A program made the translations under genes and the position numbers. The notes under the pieces are model-generated. The model searched no databases. It had not been told where the DNA came from and was given only the letters and a program-made list of their open reading frames with translations. Source: Macrosoma leucophasiata (taxonomy: Eukaryota; Arthropoda; Insecta; Lepidoptera; Hedylidae). Taken from it: a stretch of 64,000 nucleotides of DNA. Location: assembly GCA_036365455.1 (NCBI GenBank), contig JAWQUS010000009.1:6540001-6604000 (forward strand). The letters run 5' to 3'. Shown here one piece after another: positions 43,861-55,559 of this stretch (the stretch's first letter is position 1; each line of letters begins with the position of its first letter).

Positions 43861-43937
43861 GAAAAGGAGCAATTAATTATTTAATCCCAAATAAATCAAT
43901 GCTTTACCTCGTCTATCCTATTTACACCAGCCTAGCC

Positions 43938-44163
43938 AGTGCAGCCTATAGACACCCACACAAAGACCAGAGGGCGAAATGCAGATGCGTTGCCTCCCCT
44001 AAGACCTTAGTTATGATGTCTCTGTGATAGTTATTACAGCACCATACATTACCATCTAACTGGAACACAATAGTATATAACAGTACCATTTAGCGGCAGA
44101 TAAATTAAGTTATGTGGTGGTACCTATGCCCTCAAGCTCCTACTCTGGAAGTCTACCACCAGT
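43938..44163 (-). repeat. SINE-like family A, diverged
   Basis: GTGCAGCCTATAGACACCCA, GAAATGCAGATGCGTTGCC, CTGGAACACAATAG, ending GTCTACCACCAGTA. Confidence 0.65.
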
Positions 44164-44475
44164 ACAACTTTTAAGACCTTTACAATTCTAGGGAAATATC
44201 ACTTAACAGTCTTTTAGAGATAGGATGGCAGAACTGAATTAACAAAGAGCAAAAGAAAAACCACTTACCATAATGGAATTCATAATTTTGTTTCTTTCCT
44301 GTAACCGTTGCCCTGTTTATTTTATGTTTTCAGCCTTTAAGTCTGATATATTTTTATGATAGCATGTTTAAATTCAAACAGATACTATGAAAGTTTAAGA
44401 AACAGTCATAAATTATTTAGTCGTATAACTTTATTGAAACAACAAAAAGGATACCTACTTTAGTCAAACAACATT

Positions 44476-44521
44476 AAAAAAATCGAAACTTTAGTCAATA
44501 GACTAAAGTTTCGATTTTTTT
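44476..44521. repeat. 21-bp perfect palindrome arms, 4-nt spacer
   Basis: Arms 44476-44496 and 44501-44521 are exact reverse complements (AAAAAATCGAAACTTTAGTC core). No flanking duplication seen. Confidence 0.85.
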
Positions 44522-44713
44522 CACTGGCCTTTACAGACTTCGATGTGGTTGAGAATAAGAAATGGGCAAACTAGTAATATTTTTATACAATAACGCGATG
44601 GGCAGCAACATTACATGATAAAATTACTTCCTTCGTACCATATCCACTCTATGAGGAGATTTTTGTCTAATATATCTTTAATTTGATTAGATATTTTATA
44701 GCTGGAGCAATGT

Positions 44714-45095
44714 ATGATATTCGCCTTTACCATAAAGAGTTTAAAAACATAATAGGTACCTATCTTAAAAAATTTGTTCTGTATTTGAATTGTTGAAATT
44801 TCAAACTAAATTGGCGCGATCAATTCTATTGCAGATGTTCGATAAAATATAGGTTTGTTATTCTAAGATTGTCGCATTGCTGGGGTCGTTGTGCGAGATA
44901 TTGAATGATATTCGCCTTTACCATAAAGAGTTTAAAAACATAATAGGTACCTATCTTAAAAAAATTGTTCTGTCTTTGAATTGTTGAAATTTCAAACTAA
45001 ATTGGCGCGATCAATTCTATTGCAGATGCTCGATAAAATATAGGTTTGTTATTCTAAGATTGTCGCATTGCTGGGGTCGTTGTGCGAGATATTGA
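44714..45095 (+). repeat. 191-bp tandem duplication
   Basis: TGATATTCGCCTTTACCATA begins at 44714 and again at 44905. The two units differ at only three or four positions (for example GATGTTCG versus GATGCTCG) and both end GCGAGATATTGA. This is a recent head-to-tail duplication in otherwise unique sequence. Confidence 0.9.
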
Positions 45096-45375
45096 GGCCA
45101 ATTATTATTTAACCCATTAATGACTCTTATCATTTCATACTTCCAAATTATTGTCCATGTAATCGAATCCTATTTACGAATGACCTAGATTCAAAAGATA
45201 TTTTATAAGGTTCCTGTTTGAACATTTTGTGCAAATTGAGATTTAAATTTTTCTTTAAACCTTAACTTTAGGGATTGAAAACGGGAATTCCAAAATACAA
45301 GTTCTTGGTCCACTTCGCGTCATTAGAATGATTCATTATCGTCACGCCCTTTTTATAGGACGTAGGTATGTATGT

Positions 45376-45451
45376 CTTTTATAGGACTTTTATAGGACTC
45401 GAGACGAGCCGTAGACGGCTCGTCTCGAGTCCTATAAAAGTCCTATAAAAG
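45376..45451. repeat. 37-bp perfect palindrome arms, 2-nt spacer
   Basis: Arms 45376-45412 and 45415-45451 match exactly. Each arm also contains a direct repeat of CTTTTATAGGA. Not part of a recognisable transposon. Confidence 0.9.
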
Positions 45452-45967
45452 TCGTCTTAGCACATTCAAGGGCCAAGCCTAAGTCAATTAACACCTCTGC
45501 CTTAGGGAGACCCCGGTGAGGCCAATCCTCCATTCGCATCCTCACATTGCATGAGAGGTCATAAGCATCACTCTATTCGAGTTGCAAATGTTTTTATGCA
45601 GTGGTGACAATTATCCACAATTGTTTTTATATTATTTCGCATTAATACATGCTTGTGAAATGAAAAATAAAAATAAAAAATCCTTTAAAAATAATATTAT
45701 CCACAAGTTAAGCCGTTTGGTCGTCTATCAACCTCTGTGACATGCTTAAACTTTCTTCCAACTATTGATTATCTAGGTACCTATATCCCTCAATTGTTGT
45801 ACTTTAAAATGCCTTAGATATTCTACCGGCCCTATTTTTCTGGAAGAATTGCTTCTAGGATCGAACCGACGAAAACCATCTTGATGCGGGTTTCAGAACA
45901 TGGAAGTAAGAAGTAGGAAGTTTTTCATTTTTCATTCAATTTTTATTTTTTTCCGGTTTTCATTTTA

Positions 45968-46214
45968 CTGTTGGTAGAGCTCCAGTGGCGGAGCTCACGG
46001 GCGTAGGCACCGCCGCATTACCTAATATACCTACTTGCCGCTAATGTACGGCCCTATAATTTCCGGCACAGAGGCATAATACCTACCTTAGGCCTTAGGA
46101 GTGGTAACGCATCTGCATTTTAACCTTGGTCATTGTGTGGGTGTCTATAGGCTGCAGTCATCACTTAACATCAATGTGAACTGCATGCTTGTTTACCACT
46201 ACCGTTACATAAAA
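45968..46214 (+). repeat. SINE-like family A, internally deleted
   Basis: CTGTTGGTAGAGCTCCAGTG to CCGTTACATAAAAAAAAC; the ACTATCGTGTTCCGG segment is missing. Confidence 0.75.
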
Positions 46215-46440
46215 AAAACATCATCACTCCAGCCGAAAGACATCCACTCCTGGACAAAGTCTTCACCTAAAAACTCCACTGTTGTGAGAGTTGTGTGCGT
46301 CATTAGAGGAAAATATGCCGTAATTGCCATGCTTGGCAGGCGGATTGGCGATCCCAGTGGCGGTAGTTTTACAACGGGACGCTGCTGTGGGCAGCAGCGT
46401 CCCTTAGCAGCGTCCCTCGTTATCATATTTACTACCTCCC
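46215..46440 (-). mobile_element. LINE 3' UTR fragment
   Basis: CATCACTCCAGCCGAAAGAC, CTCCTGGACAAAGTCTTC and CGGATTGGCGATCCCAGTGG are antisense LINE 3' UTR sequences; related to 49160-49420. A GGGACGCTGCTGTGGGCAGC block near 46376 forms a hairpin with GCTGC...GTCCC. Confidence 0.5.
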
Positions 46441-46984
46441 TATTAGAATAGTTTGACCATTGGTCCATTTATCCAGATATAGGTATACCTACTATTAACT
46501 TATAATCACTGCTCTGGTTACCTCATTTGGCTTAAAATACTCGTTCCCAGGGGAGAACCTTCTGTATATCGGTGGTTTTCTTAATTAATCGATACATTTT
46601 TTTTATTGCACACTTTCGCGAACATAAATCAAACATGCTAAATTCAAACGGTGTACGCATTTGCATAATCTGAGTTTATGCCGAACAGGTGTTTTTAGTG
46701 TCAGTGTCGTGTCAAGTTCAAGCCGAGAAAGTAATTGTAATAAATTAAAAGTAACTTAGCAACTGATAGCGTTGATGAACATGGCTTTATCTACTCCATT
46801 AACGTTAGTGATAAACGATAGATATTTTTACGTTGATTACTTTGTACCTACGTTGTTAACAAAATTAACATTGATTTACAAGGTGAATGTTTTGTTCGCG
46901 AGACCATTCTTATCAGAATAGGTAATGTGGGTACCTGGGTAATAAATTGAAATGAATATATATATATTTTTAATTGATTCTTTC

Positions 46985-47145
46985 GGTGGCACTTTAGCAT
47001 GCTCAGTTCATATCATATGGATGTTAAGTGACGACTGCAGCCTATAGACATCAACACAATAACCAGAGGACAAATTAAAGTGCAGATGCGTTACCACCCC
47101 TGAGGACTAAGATCTTTTACCTCTGATAGTTATTACGGGGCCTTA
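46985..47145 (-). repeat. SINE-like family A, diverged
   Basis: AGTTCATATCATATGGATGT, GACTGCAGCCTATAGACATC, AAGTGCAGATGCGTTACCAC in antisense order. Confidence 0.6.
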
Positions 47146-47606
47146 AATAAATGGTAAATAGGCTGTTTGATATTTTTGTTTATAAAATACTATTTTATTC
47201 TTCGCAAATGTGCGGAGAGTCTTATTTTCTACTTTTTAAATTCTTATTACTAAGCAGATTATTTTCAAAAAGTTGGTTTATTTTATATTACAATAGTTAA
47301 TTTACTTAATTTTTAATAATTAGGTATACCTCTCCCAGTAATTTCGTTAATACGAAATATGAAGAATCTAGGCAACTTTCGCTTGTGATATTTTCTCATT
47401 TGCACACACCTACTAAACTCTGTTTACTTTTACTTTCACCTAAGTTAATTACATCGTGAGAGTTGACGCGTTAGAGATGAATAGTGGCACTGCACACTTT
47501 CCGTTTGTTTTACTGTTTGTAAACAAAAAAAAATATTGTACTTTGGCTTTGGTTGCTAATTGAATTTAATATCGAATAATGTCTATATTTTAAACTTCCT
47601 CATACA

Positions 47607-47658
47607 TATCGAAAAACAGATGCCAAAGGTTAAAACCTTTGGCATCTGTTTTTCGATA
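47607..47658. repeat. 25-bp perfect palindrome arms, 2-nt spacer
   Basis: Arms 47607-47631 and 47634-47658 (CGAAAAACAGATGCCAAAGG core) are exact. Isolated from recognised repeats. Confidence 0.9.
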
Positions 47659-47998
47659 AAAGTAACTGAATCGTTCAATTAAGAATAGCTTACATCCAGG
47701 TGAATAACATTTGTTTTAATTAATGAAGAAGTTAGGTACCTACGTTATTTCTTCATCTTTTCTATGTAAGTACCGTTCGTTCATCGCTTTGCAATTGTAA
47801 AGAACCTTTGACAAAATGTTCTACATTTGTATTTGCAGTGCGCCCTTATTTTAAGTACTAAGTAGGTTTAAGAAGAAAGGCTCGGGAAAATTAAACGTGA
47901 CTACGTTTTATAATAGGTGAAATGCGAATTATTATAGGTAATTTATGTAGACTTTGTGACGAGTTTTCCGTACGAGTGACAGTCAATAACGTAGAGCA

Positions 47999-48282
47999 TA
48001 GAGCAACACCGGAGGGGAGTATCCATATGCAGGCTTTCCCCTCTGTCAAAGTACAAGCCCAAATGGGCCTATATGTCGCCTAGGTGTTAAATGTGTGCGT
48101 AAAATTGTTTCTGATTTTGTTAAAGTCAAAGTGTGAGTTTCGTAGTAATAGACGATTTTTGTAGTGTGCGAGTGTCGCACGCATTTCGCCCCGCAAAAAA
48201 TGACAGACTGTTTTGCATCGGTAATACACGCTATGGCTACTCCCCTCCGGTCCGCCGCGACCGGTGGGCCGCGTTGCTCTAT
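47999..48282. mobile_element. MITE of the TAGAGCAAC family
   Basis: TAGAGCAACACCGGAGGGGA at the left and GCGTTGCTCTA at the right; subterminal GGAGGGGAGTA / TACTCCCCTCC also pair. Interior matches 18087-18371. Confidence 0.8.
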
Positions 48283-49159
48283 ACCTATAATAGGTAATCT
48301 GTATGTATGTATACACATTTATCAAGTCTTACCAAGTTATCAAGATCGTATATATTCCATCAGTTCTCTCAGGTATGTAGGTATACGGTTTGATAGATAG
48401 ATACCTACATTATCACGGACTGTGAGTTTTTGTTATGCGCAACGGCGCGGCTGCGGCGGATAGCAACCGATATGAATGATCAATGGTATGGTAGTTATGA
48501 ACTATTAGCACATGTAGAATTATTTCTGTCTCTATACTATACCTACCTGTATTTCACCCACTATAGTTAATGCTTCTTCTGGGGTGTTTTTAAGGGACGT
48601 GATGAGTCAATTTGTTTTTTTTTTTTCATTTTTTAGTGGTATTGAACAAGGTACAGCGTGCAATTCGCAATGGAATATTGCAGCGTACAGACGTACAAAT
48701 AGACATAAAACTAGAAGTCTCACTTGCGTGTCACGTGTTGCTGCTTCTGTGGAATAAGTTATTTTACCTGTGGCGTAGATTACGGAGGCCGATCGCAAAA
48801 AACGCAATAATGTCTGAAGTGGATTGCATTCTATTAGTTTCTAAAAATTTATAGATGTACCTTACTAAAACATACATCGGTTTTAGTTACTTAAATAAAA
48901 TAGTTGCCATGGCAACTGTATTAATGACCGGCGTGACTCGACCATTTTGCGATTACATTTTTTGTTCTACATGGCTTGTGACGAGAGGGGTCAACGCTTA
49001 AATTATTCGTTCATTTTTACCGTCCGCAAAGTGAGCCTAAGCTAGAATGTGCAATTGGGCAAAATCACTCAATTTTTTACATTAAAAAATGCTCATTTTC
49101 CTTTTTTATTGCTGCAAAATACATTTTACACACAAATAGCTTTAACAAAAATTTGAAAG

Positions 49160-49425
49160 CTGCTAATTCATAATTTCAGCCGAAAGACTGAAAACTACCG
49201 CCACTGGTGGACCAAAGCCTCCAATGCCATAATCGCCACGCTTGGCATGCAGATTGGCGATTGCAGTGGCGGTAGTTTTATCGTAGAACACTGCTGCCCA
49301 TCGGGAATTTTTTTTCCTGATGACGCACAACACTCTTGTAAGCATCTTTGGGGAAGGCTTTGCCCAATGGATGTCTTTCAGCTGGAGTGTTGATGATGAA
49401 ATGATGAGATGATGATGCTGAATCT
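49160..49425 (+). mobile_element. LINE 3' UTR fragment with (GAT)n tail
   Basis: Shares GTGGCGGTAGTTTTA and GATTGGCGAT with 46215-46440 and ends GTTGATGATGAAATGATGAG plus GATGATGATG, a trinucleotide tail. The left half (49195-49225) is partly an inverted copy of 49255-49280 (ACTACCGCCACTG / CAGTGGCGGTAGT). Confidence 0.5.
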
Positions 49426-49429
49426 TTTG

Positions 49430-51100
49430 AAATACCTACAAAAGAAAACAAGCACCGTCATTATCATTCTTGGCCAAAAGTTAAGTACCCTAACCCTATC
49501 CTACCGCGAGAAACTGAGGTAGGCTCCGCCTGTTCTCCCTATAGATATGCAATGCACGCCACTGGTCATTAGGTATATGTATATATACCTTGTATCTAGT
49601 AATCTAACAGACCTACCAAAAATTTAAAGGCTTATTTGAATAAAAGTTGAGTTGATTTGAAAAAAAACTGCAAAAATCAATTCGTCGTTGTATAATTTGC
49701 GGACGGAAGCACTAATGTACCCACTCCCGCGCAGTCAGATTACGATAACGTAGTTGGTCAGCTATTCGCTTTTATTTTTTAAGAGTTTTAGTAGTGACAT
49801 TAACCAATTAATTCATGTTTTACAAATCTACCTAATTATCATTCTTGGCCAAAGTGAGGAGATTAATTACTTACTATACTATAGTCATAACTGGGTGTGT
49901 AATTATAGATTATGTGTATTATTATACCACATAACGCGTTCGTTGTCTTTAGACTGATTATACTAGGTAGGTATGTGAAAAAAAAGCACACCTAAGTGCT
50001 TTTTTTTTCGAAAATAGAATCAGGCCGAACAAAAGCGTCATGCTCATGCGAATATTCACTTCAAGATCACTACTGATAAATATATTTAAAATAAGCCTCG
50101 TGCCTCGCGTGTATAGAATTTCTTACTTGTTATATATATTTCATCTTATCGGAGTTGGTACCATGGACTTATGTTGGTACACATTATATTTAGGTTATGT
50201 TTAGTTACTATCATTACTAAGAAACCGGGACAGTTGTTTACAAGAGTCATTGAATAAAACAGAAGACAAATAGTTGAAATTATTGTCCACTTACTACACT
50301 TATGTTAAATGTCTACCTACGCCTAGCCATCAGCGTGCCACAGGAAATAGTTTGTGATTCCGAACACGTACTCATTCCTGATCGCCTGAGCGGTCATTTG
50401 AATTGAAATTCTTTAAATAAAATTGAAAGAAAACTAGGAACGGTTCGTAGCTTCTTGTAAACGTTCCAATAAAATCAAGGCTTCACCGCAGTTGTGATCG
50501 TACCAGTTTGCGATTTGCGAATTAAGGGGTTAAGTAGCCTGAATGACCTTGGCAAAACGGAGCTCATCATATATTTGTCAAAATTTGAGCGATCTAGCGG
50601 ATACTCGCTGTACTTGGTCGACAAGTTCAAAGATTAAGTAATTGTAGAGGAGACAAGCATTGCTGTGCTTATTAATATTGCATCACAGTGATTAGAACGG
50701 TTTTGAATACAACTTTCGCTATTGGTACGGGTAGCGAGCGAAACTTGCTTGATTTTTGCTCGTTAGTTATTTCTGCGTTGCGAACGGTCTAATCTTGGAT
50801 AATTTAAGAACTTAATATTTTTTGTACATAAAAATGGTGGGCTGTTGTGCTATGTATGACTGTATGGTGATAGAACTTTAATGAACGAGCTCGAAGGCGT
50901 GAACACCTCCATATCATCTACTTTACCTACCAGTAAATGATAACTCCATGTCCACCGTTATCATGTTCTGGTAAGGTGGTAGTATACAGTGGTAGAGCTT
51001 CAGTGGCCAAGCTCCAGGCGACCACCACCGCATTTCGCAATTTGCATTTCACTGAATGGTACCTACTGTAAGCGATAATAGTATGTAAGCAATGTGAGTA
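49430..51100. other. no gene seen
   Basis: AT-rich. One A8/T9 hairpin with GCAC/GTGC at 49977-50009. A weak resemblance to family A (GGTGGTAGTATACAGTGG) lies near 50960-51040. Nothing else is supportable. Confidence 0.35.
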
Positions 51101-51149
51101 TCAATGTCAGAGTTCCTTGAGGTGATAATTACGAAAATGATATCTCCTT

Positions 51150-51645
51150 TAAGATCGAAGACTGCGGATATAATTATTTTTCGAAAATATGATATGGATT
51201 TCAATTTTACGGTTTCTTGAGGTAGACATTTTTCAAATCCAAGATAGCGGACAGATTATTAATTTTTTCTATGGGTCTTTATTTTACAGTTTCTTGGGAG
51301 TTCTGTTCAATTACGAAAATGGCATCTATTTGCAGATCCAAGATAGCTGACAGTTTTTTTTTTTCAAAATATGACATGGTTATCAATTTCGAGGTTTCTT
51401 GGGGTGCTGATCACGAAAATGGCATCATTTTTCAGGTCCAAGATGGCGGACAAAACATTTTTTCCAAATTGTGATATGGGTGTCCATTTCGAGGTTTCTT
51501 GGGGTGCTGATTACGAAAATGGCATCATGTTTCAGATCCAAGATGGCGGACGTAATAACTTTTCCAAATTGTGATATGGGTGTTAATTTCGAGGTTTCTT
51601 GGGGTGCTGATTACGAAAATGGCACCATTTTTCAGGTACCCGAAG
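51150..51645 (+). repeat. minisatellite of about 100-bp units, five copies
   Basis: The word GAGGTTTCTTGGGGTGCTGA recurs at 51391, 51491 and 51591 with exact 100-bp spacing; two diverged units precede (GTTTCTT at 51212 and 51289). Each unit has ATTACGAAAATGGCATC, CAAGATGGCGGAC and GTGATATGGGTGT. Because 100 is not divisible by 3, the same peptide is read in a new frame every unit, which creates three overlapping open frames without coding meaning. A related array in the other orientation lies at 57770-58030. Confidence 0.9.
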
Positions 51646-51794
51646 GGACTATTGAAACACCTTTATTCCTATTAGTTCGATTCATTGGTTCGTCGTACCA
51701 TCGAATTGTCATTTTTTTTTCTCATCTGTTCGACCGTCGAACTGGTGAAAATATTTTTTTTCTCACTCGTTCTACCGCCAAAAAAATCGTCCCC

Positions 51795-51945
51795 TACCTG
51801 TGAACACACCTATAAACTATATTTATACTCTACCTGTGAAGAAAATTTCATCGAAATCCGTTCAGCCGCTTTAGCAGGATTTGACCAACAAACAAACAAA
51901 CATCCATACTTTCACATTTATAATAGTAAAATTGAAAAAAATCTG
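51795..51945 (+). mobile_element. non-LTR repeat tail
   Basis: GAAAATTTCATCGAAATCCG, TTCAGCCGCTTTAGCAGGAT and ACAAACAAACAAACATCC, ending CACATTTATAATAGTA: typical of the 3' tail repeats in this window. It directly follows the minisatellite. Confidence 0.5.
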
Positions 51946-51949
51946 TAGA

Positions 51950-53740
51950 TACCTAAATTAATTTTATTATATATTATCTTACACAAAATAAAACCACTTT
52001 ATATACCTACTTACTTACTAATATAATTTTGGTAAGTAACAATGTAGGTAAATTACACGTAGGTATAACAAGTATTAAAGAGTAATCAACTAAATACTCT
52101 TTCAGTTCATTCATTTGTGTTTCTTTTTCTACGTCAACTGTGTTGCAATGTCAATATTGTCAATGTATTTATATTCTTTGACAACAACAAGACATCAATT
52201 CGCACAAAAACATAGGCGATAGCCACTATTTAGTAAAATCTTAAGTCCGTAAACACTCGTGTTGTATAGTAATAAATAACACCAAAATTAATAAAACTGT
52301 AAGTAATTTAAAGCCTTTTCTTTTGCAATAAAAACAAAGCAAAAGGACTGTGCCGTTTTGGAGAACATTTGAATTTTAAGACAAAAAAGGGGGCATTTTG
52401 AAATGGTATTTTCTAAAAGGGGGTTAGCAAATTTAACATTCTGTTCAATTAAAAGTGTTCATTGAATCTTTGTCTGTCGTTGTGTATTTCTATATTACGG
52501 ATTCAATTAACCGTTTTTTCTAGAATTTGACTTTAATCATGTACGAATTTAGGCAATTCACCCTACTTAAGGCCTTAAGACATTCAGGTTTATTTTTTGA
52601 CAGTTAATATCGATTAGACACTACGCTTTCTCCGTAAAATTGGGAAATGTTTACATTGTTATTCTGATTTATTAAAAAAGTGAATAAAGTGCATTAGGCA
52701 AAATTCGACATGGCTATCCTACTACATAATGAAGAACACGGAAGGCTCGCTCACAGCATTGCCAAATAGATTGAAGATGCTTTTGCAGTTGAATACATGT
52801 CCACAATTTGGCCCAGCCAGGGTTCGTCTTGTGTCTTATTTGTCGACCTAAGTAGCATTTATTTTAGTGGTTATCATATAAGGTAACTAAATTGATTAAC
52901 TAAAAGAAATGAATGCTGCAAATCTTGGGGATTTAACAGATTTAACATTTCTATTCTTCTGATTATGTTAATTATTAATAAATGTTGATAGAAACACATT
53001 TAATTTTTTTCATTTAAGTAGTGTAAGCACAACTCTTGGCATAGAAAATCGCTGATATCGATTTTGGAACCATGCATGACCTTTAGCTGCAAAGGCGTTA
53101 AACTTTGATATGCACGTTCCTGAACAAAATATGGAACGGCAAAATATGGAGGCGACTCAGTCATAAAATCTAATTCAAATTTTGAGTAGATACATTTTGG
53201 AACATGAAAGTAAGTAAGTACCTAGATTGTGCGCAGTCTTAAAATGTCATAGGAGTAAAGAATTTAATATTATTTAACAATAAGAGAAAAGAAAAATATA
53301 GTCTAATATTAGGTAGATAGGTAGTACATCTGTAGTGAATATGTCGTCAAGTGGAGAAACACGTGTCAACCAGATTAAAGCGCAAAACCTTGGCAACTAG
53401 CGCAAGGATTTGGACTTATGTTCCTATAAATAGACTGGTATTGATAATAATTCTGCTTCGTAATATCAAGACGACTGAAAAGATGTCTCATTTTGCTGTC
53501 TTACTATATATATATATATATATATTATCATATAAAAACTGCAAACAAAGTTGCAAAATCCAATTTGAAAGTTAGCCTAGAAAAAGTAGAATTTAACAGC
53601 ATTGTTTGCTTTTCTTTCGCACGTGATTAGTTTCTTTTATGTCCATATTCAAACAAAGTTTTTCCAAACTCACTTTTGTCAATGTATCCTGTATCCGATT
53701 GCTTACAGTTTTCATTTTATGGTGTTTTTTCCCCTTGAAT
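51950..53740. other. no gene seen
   Basis: AT-rich, with a (TA)n run at 53508-53525. No exon-like, palindromic or repeat features that I can name. Confidence 0.35.
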
Positions 53741-53765
53741 AGGTAAGCAAGCTATCGATCTATCG

Positions 53766-54078
53766 TGACGTAACTTCACGCCTGTAATCCCCGAAGGGGT
53801 AGGCAGAGGTAAATGCATGCATTCAATCATACATGCAAACACCCACGACTCGCCGGTTACGTTTTGGCCCATGTAACAGGTGGCGAACCTGTTGCCATCT
53901 CCGGTCACAATACCAAACTCCGGGGTACTGGGAAACTTCCAGAAAATGAAAAATCCCAATAGAAGCAGAGATAAAGGATTTGAAACCGTTATCTCGGATA
54001 GTCCCCGACCCGGGAATCGAACCCAGGACCTCCAGCGTAATAGTAGTGGCCTGCTACCACTACGCTACTGAGGCAGTT
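53766..54078 (-). mobile_element. tRNA-derived SINE with 13-bp target duplication
   Basis: Minus strand: TAGTGGTAGCAGGCCACTAC head, box B GGTTCGATTCC, then a body ending in CTCTGCCTACCCCTTCGGGG and CACGCCTGTAATCC (as rc). TATCGATCTATCG flanks it at 53753-53765 and 54079-54091. The same element is at 61733-62047. Confidence 0.9.
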
Positions 54079-54639
54079 TATCGATCTATCGATCTATCGT
54101 AGCCTTACGTGTTTAGCAGTATCTGGATTTGATGTCCATCATTCCATTTTCTTTTTAGATTCCTGCTTCCGTTTTATCCATTTAGCCTTCAGAATTTAAA
54201 TTAATCAGATTTGCTTCGCGTCAATTTTTTATTTTATAAATTGATAAGTCCCAAGGCTTTATTAATATCGGAACACGCGGGCGCCACCCTTGTGTATTCT
54301 AATCCAATAAATGTCAAATATAAACGCGTAATACAGCCAATCTCAAAAAGGAGAATATACAAGAAGAAAGGAATATTTGAACTCAAAAATCAAAAGCGTA
54401 TAGAGAATAATATTACGAGTATTATCTACATTTTATTTCGAGCTTAATTCGCACCGACCATAAGCACTTAGCTTCGTGAGCCAAAGATCAAATTTTCTAT
54501 GATCTTTAGCTTAAGGCTGAGATATAATCAGTCTAAATAGTTTGGCAGCACAGTTTTAAGTACTATCGTCGTATTTTTTATTTGTCTTACCTATCAATAA
54601 TTGAGTCAGTAGGCATCTAGAAAGTCGGTAACAGCACTG

Positions 54640-54920
54640 CTATGGATACACTTGCCGAAGTAATTTCGGCAGTTGTTCTTACTCTTCTGTCACATGTCGT
54701 CAAATGGCATTGTGCATTCAACACAATCAGCAGTCAGCACTGCCGTGTTCCAGTTAGAGATTAGATGATAACGTATCGCACCGTGATTTATGACATAGAG
54801 GCAGAACAGTTCAGGCCTGAGAGATGGCAACGCATCTGCATTTAGAACTCTGCTTTTGGTGCCAATGTCAAGAGGCTGCATTGTTCGCTTAGGTAACGTC
54901 CATGTGAATCGTATGCTTAT
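54640..54920 (+). repeat. SINE-like family A, strongly diverged
   Basis: CACTGCCGTGTTCCAG, TGACATAGAGGCAGAACAG, GCAACGCATCTGCATTTAGA and CATGTGAATCGTATGCTTAT keep family order with many substitutions. Confidence 0.5.
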
Positions 54921-54989
54921 AAAAGCGTGTTAATATGTGTATGTTATTGATTTGCGCCAGTCCCCTGTAGAATCCATGTAAGTCAAAAT

Positions 54990-55465
54990 AACGACTTACC
55001 GCAGTGTCTCAAGAAAAAGGTCTTTGATCAGTGTGTGTTGCCAGTGATGACTTATGGGACAGAAACGTGGTCGCTCAATATGGGCCTCATAAGAAGGCTC
55101 AAGGTCACTCAGAGAGCAATGGAGAGAGCTATGCTCGGAGTTTCTCTGCGAGATCGAATCAGAAATGAGGAGATCCGCATGAGAACTAAAGTTACCGACA
55201 TAGCTCACCGAATAGCGAGACTCAAGTGGCAGTGGGCAGGGCACATAGCTCGAAGAACTGACGGCCGTTGGGGCAGAGCAGTTGTCGAGTGGCGACCGCG
55301 TACCGGAAAGCGAAGCGTAGGCAGGCCCCCCACAAGATGGACCGACGATCTGGTGAAGGTCGCGGGCAATCGCTGGATGAGGGCGGCCCAGGACCATTCG
55401 TTGTGGCACTATTTGGGGGAGGCCTTTGTTCAGCAGTGGACGTCTATTGGCTGAAATGATGATGA
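54990..55465 (+). mobile_element. 5'-truncated RTE-like LINE 3' end
   Basis: An open frame, 55035-55454, encodes the reverse-transcriptase C-terminal region: MLPVMTYGTETWSLNMGL, QRAMERAMLGVSLRDRIRN, RIARLKWQWAGHIARRTDG, GKRSVGRPPTRWTDDLVKVA and EAFVQQWTSIG, then a GATGATGA tail. The palm domain is lost by 5' truncation. Confidence 0.88.
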
Positions 55466-55559
55466 AGTAAACATTAAGTAAAACATGCTCTTGAACTCTT
55501 GAAGGAAAAAACATAGGTGAGGACTTTATTGAAACAACTATAGGTACCTAACGAACTAT

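Noticed and set aside
45362..45470. Rho-independent-type terminator or CRISPR-like repeat
   Set aside because: The sequence is eukaryotic, there is a single palindrome without spaced repeats, and no associated genes.
48607..48854. Overlapping open frames of 66 and 80 codons on opposite strands
   Set aside because: No motif, splice signals or repeat match; equal plausibility on both strands suggests chance.
51271..51803. Three overlapping open frames of 67-110 codons repeating the same peptide
   Set aside because: They arise from the 100-bp tandem repeat shifting frame each unit; no start context or family supports coding.
54005..54075. tRNA gene (box A and B present)
   Set aside because: It is the head of a SINE with target duplications, seen again at 61733.
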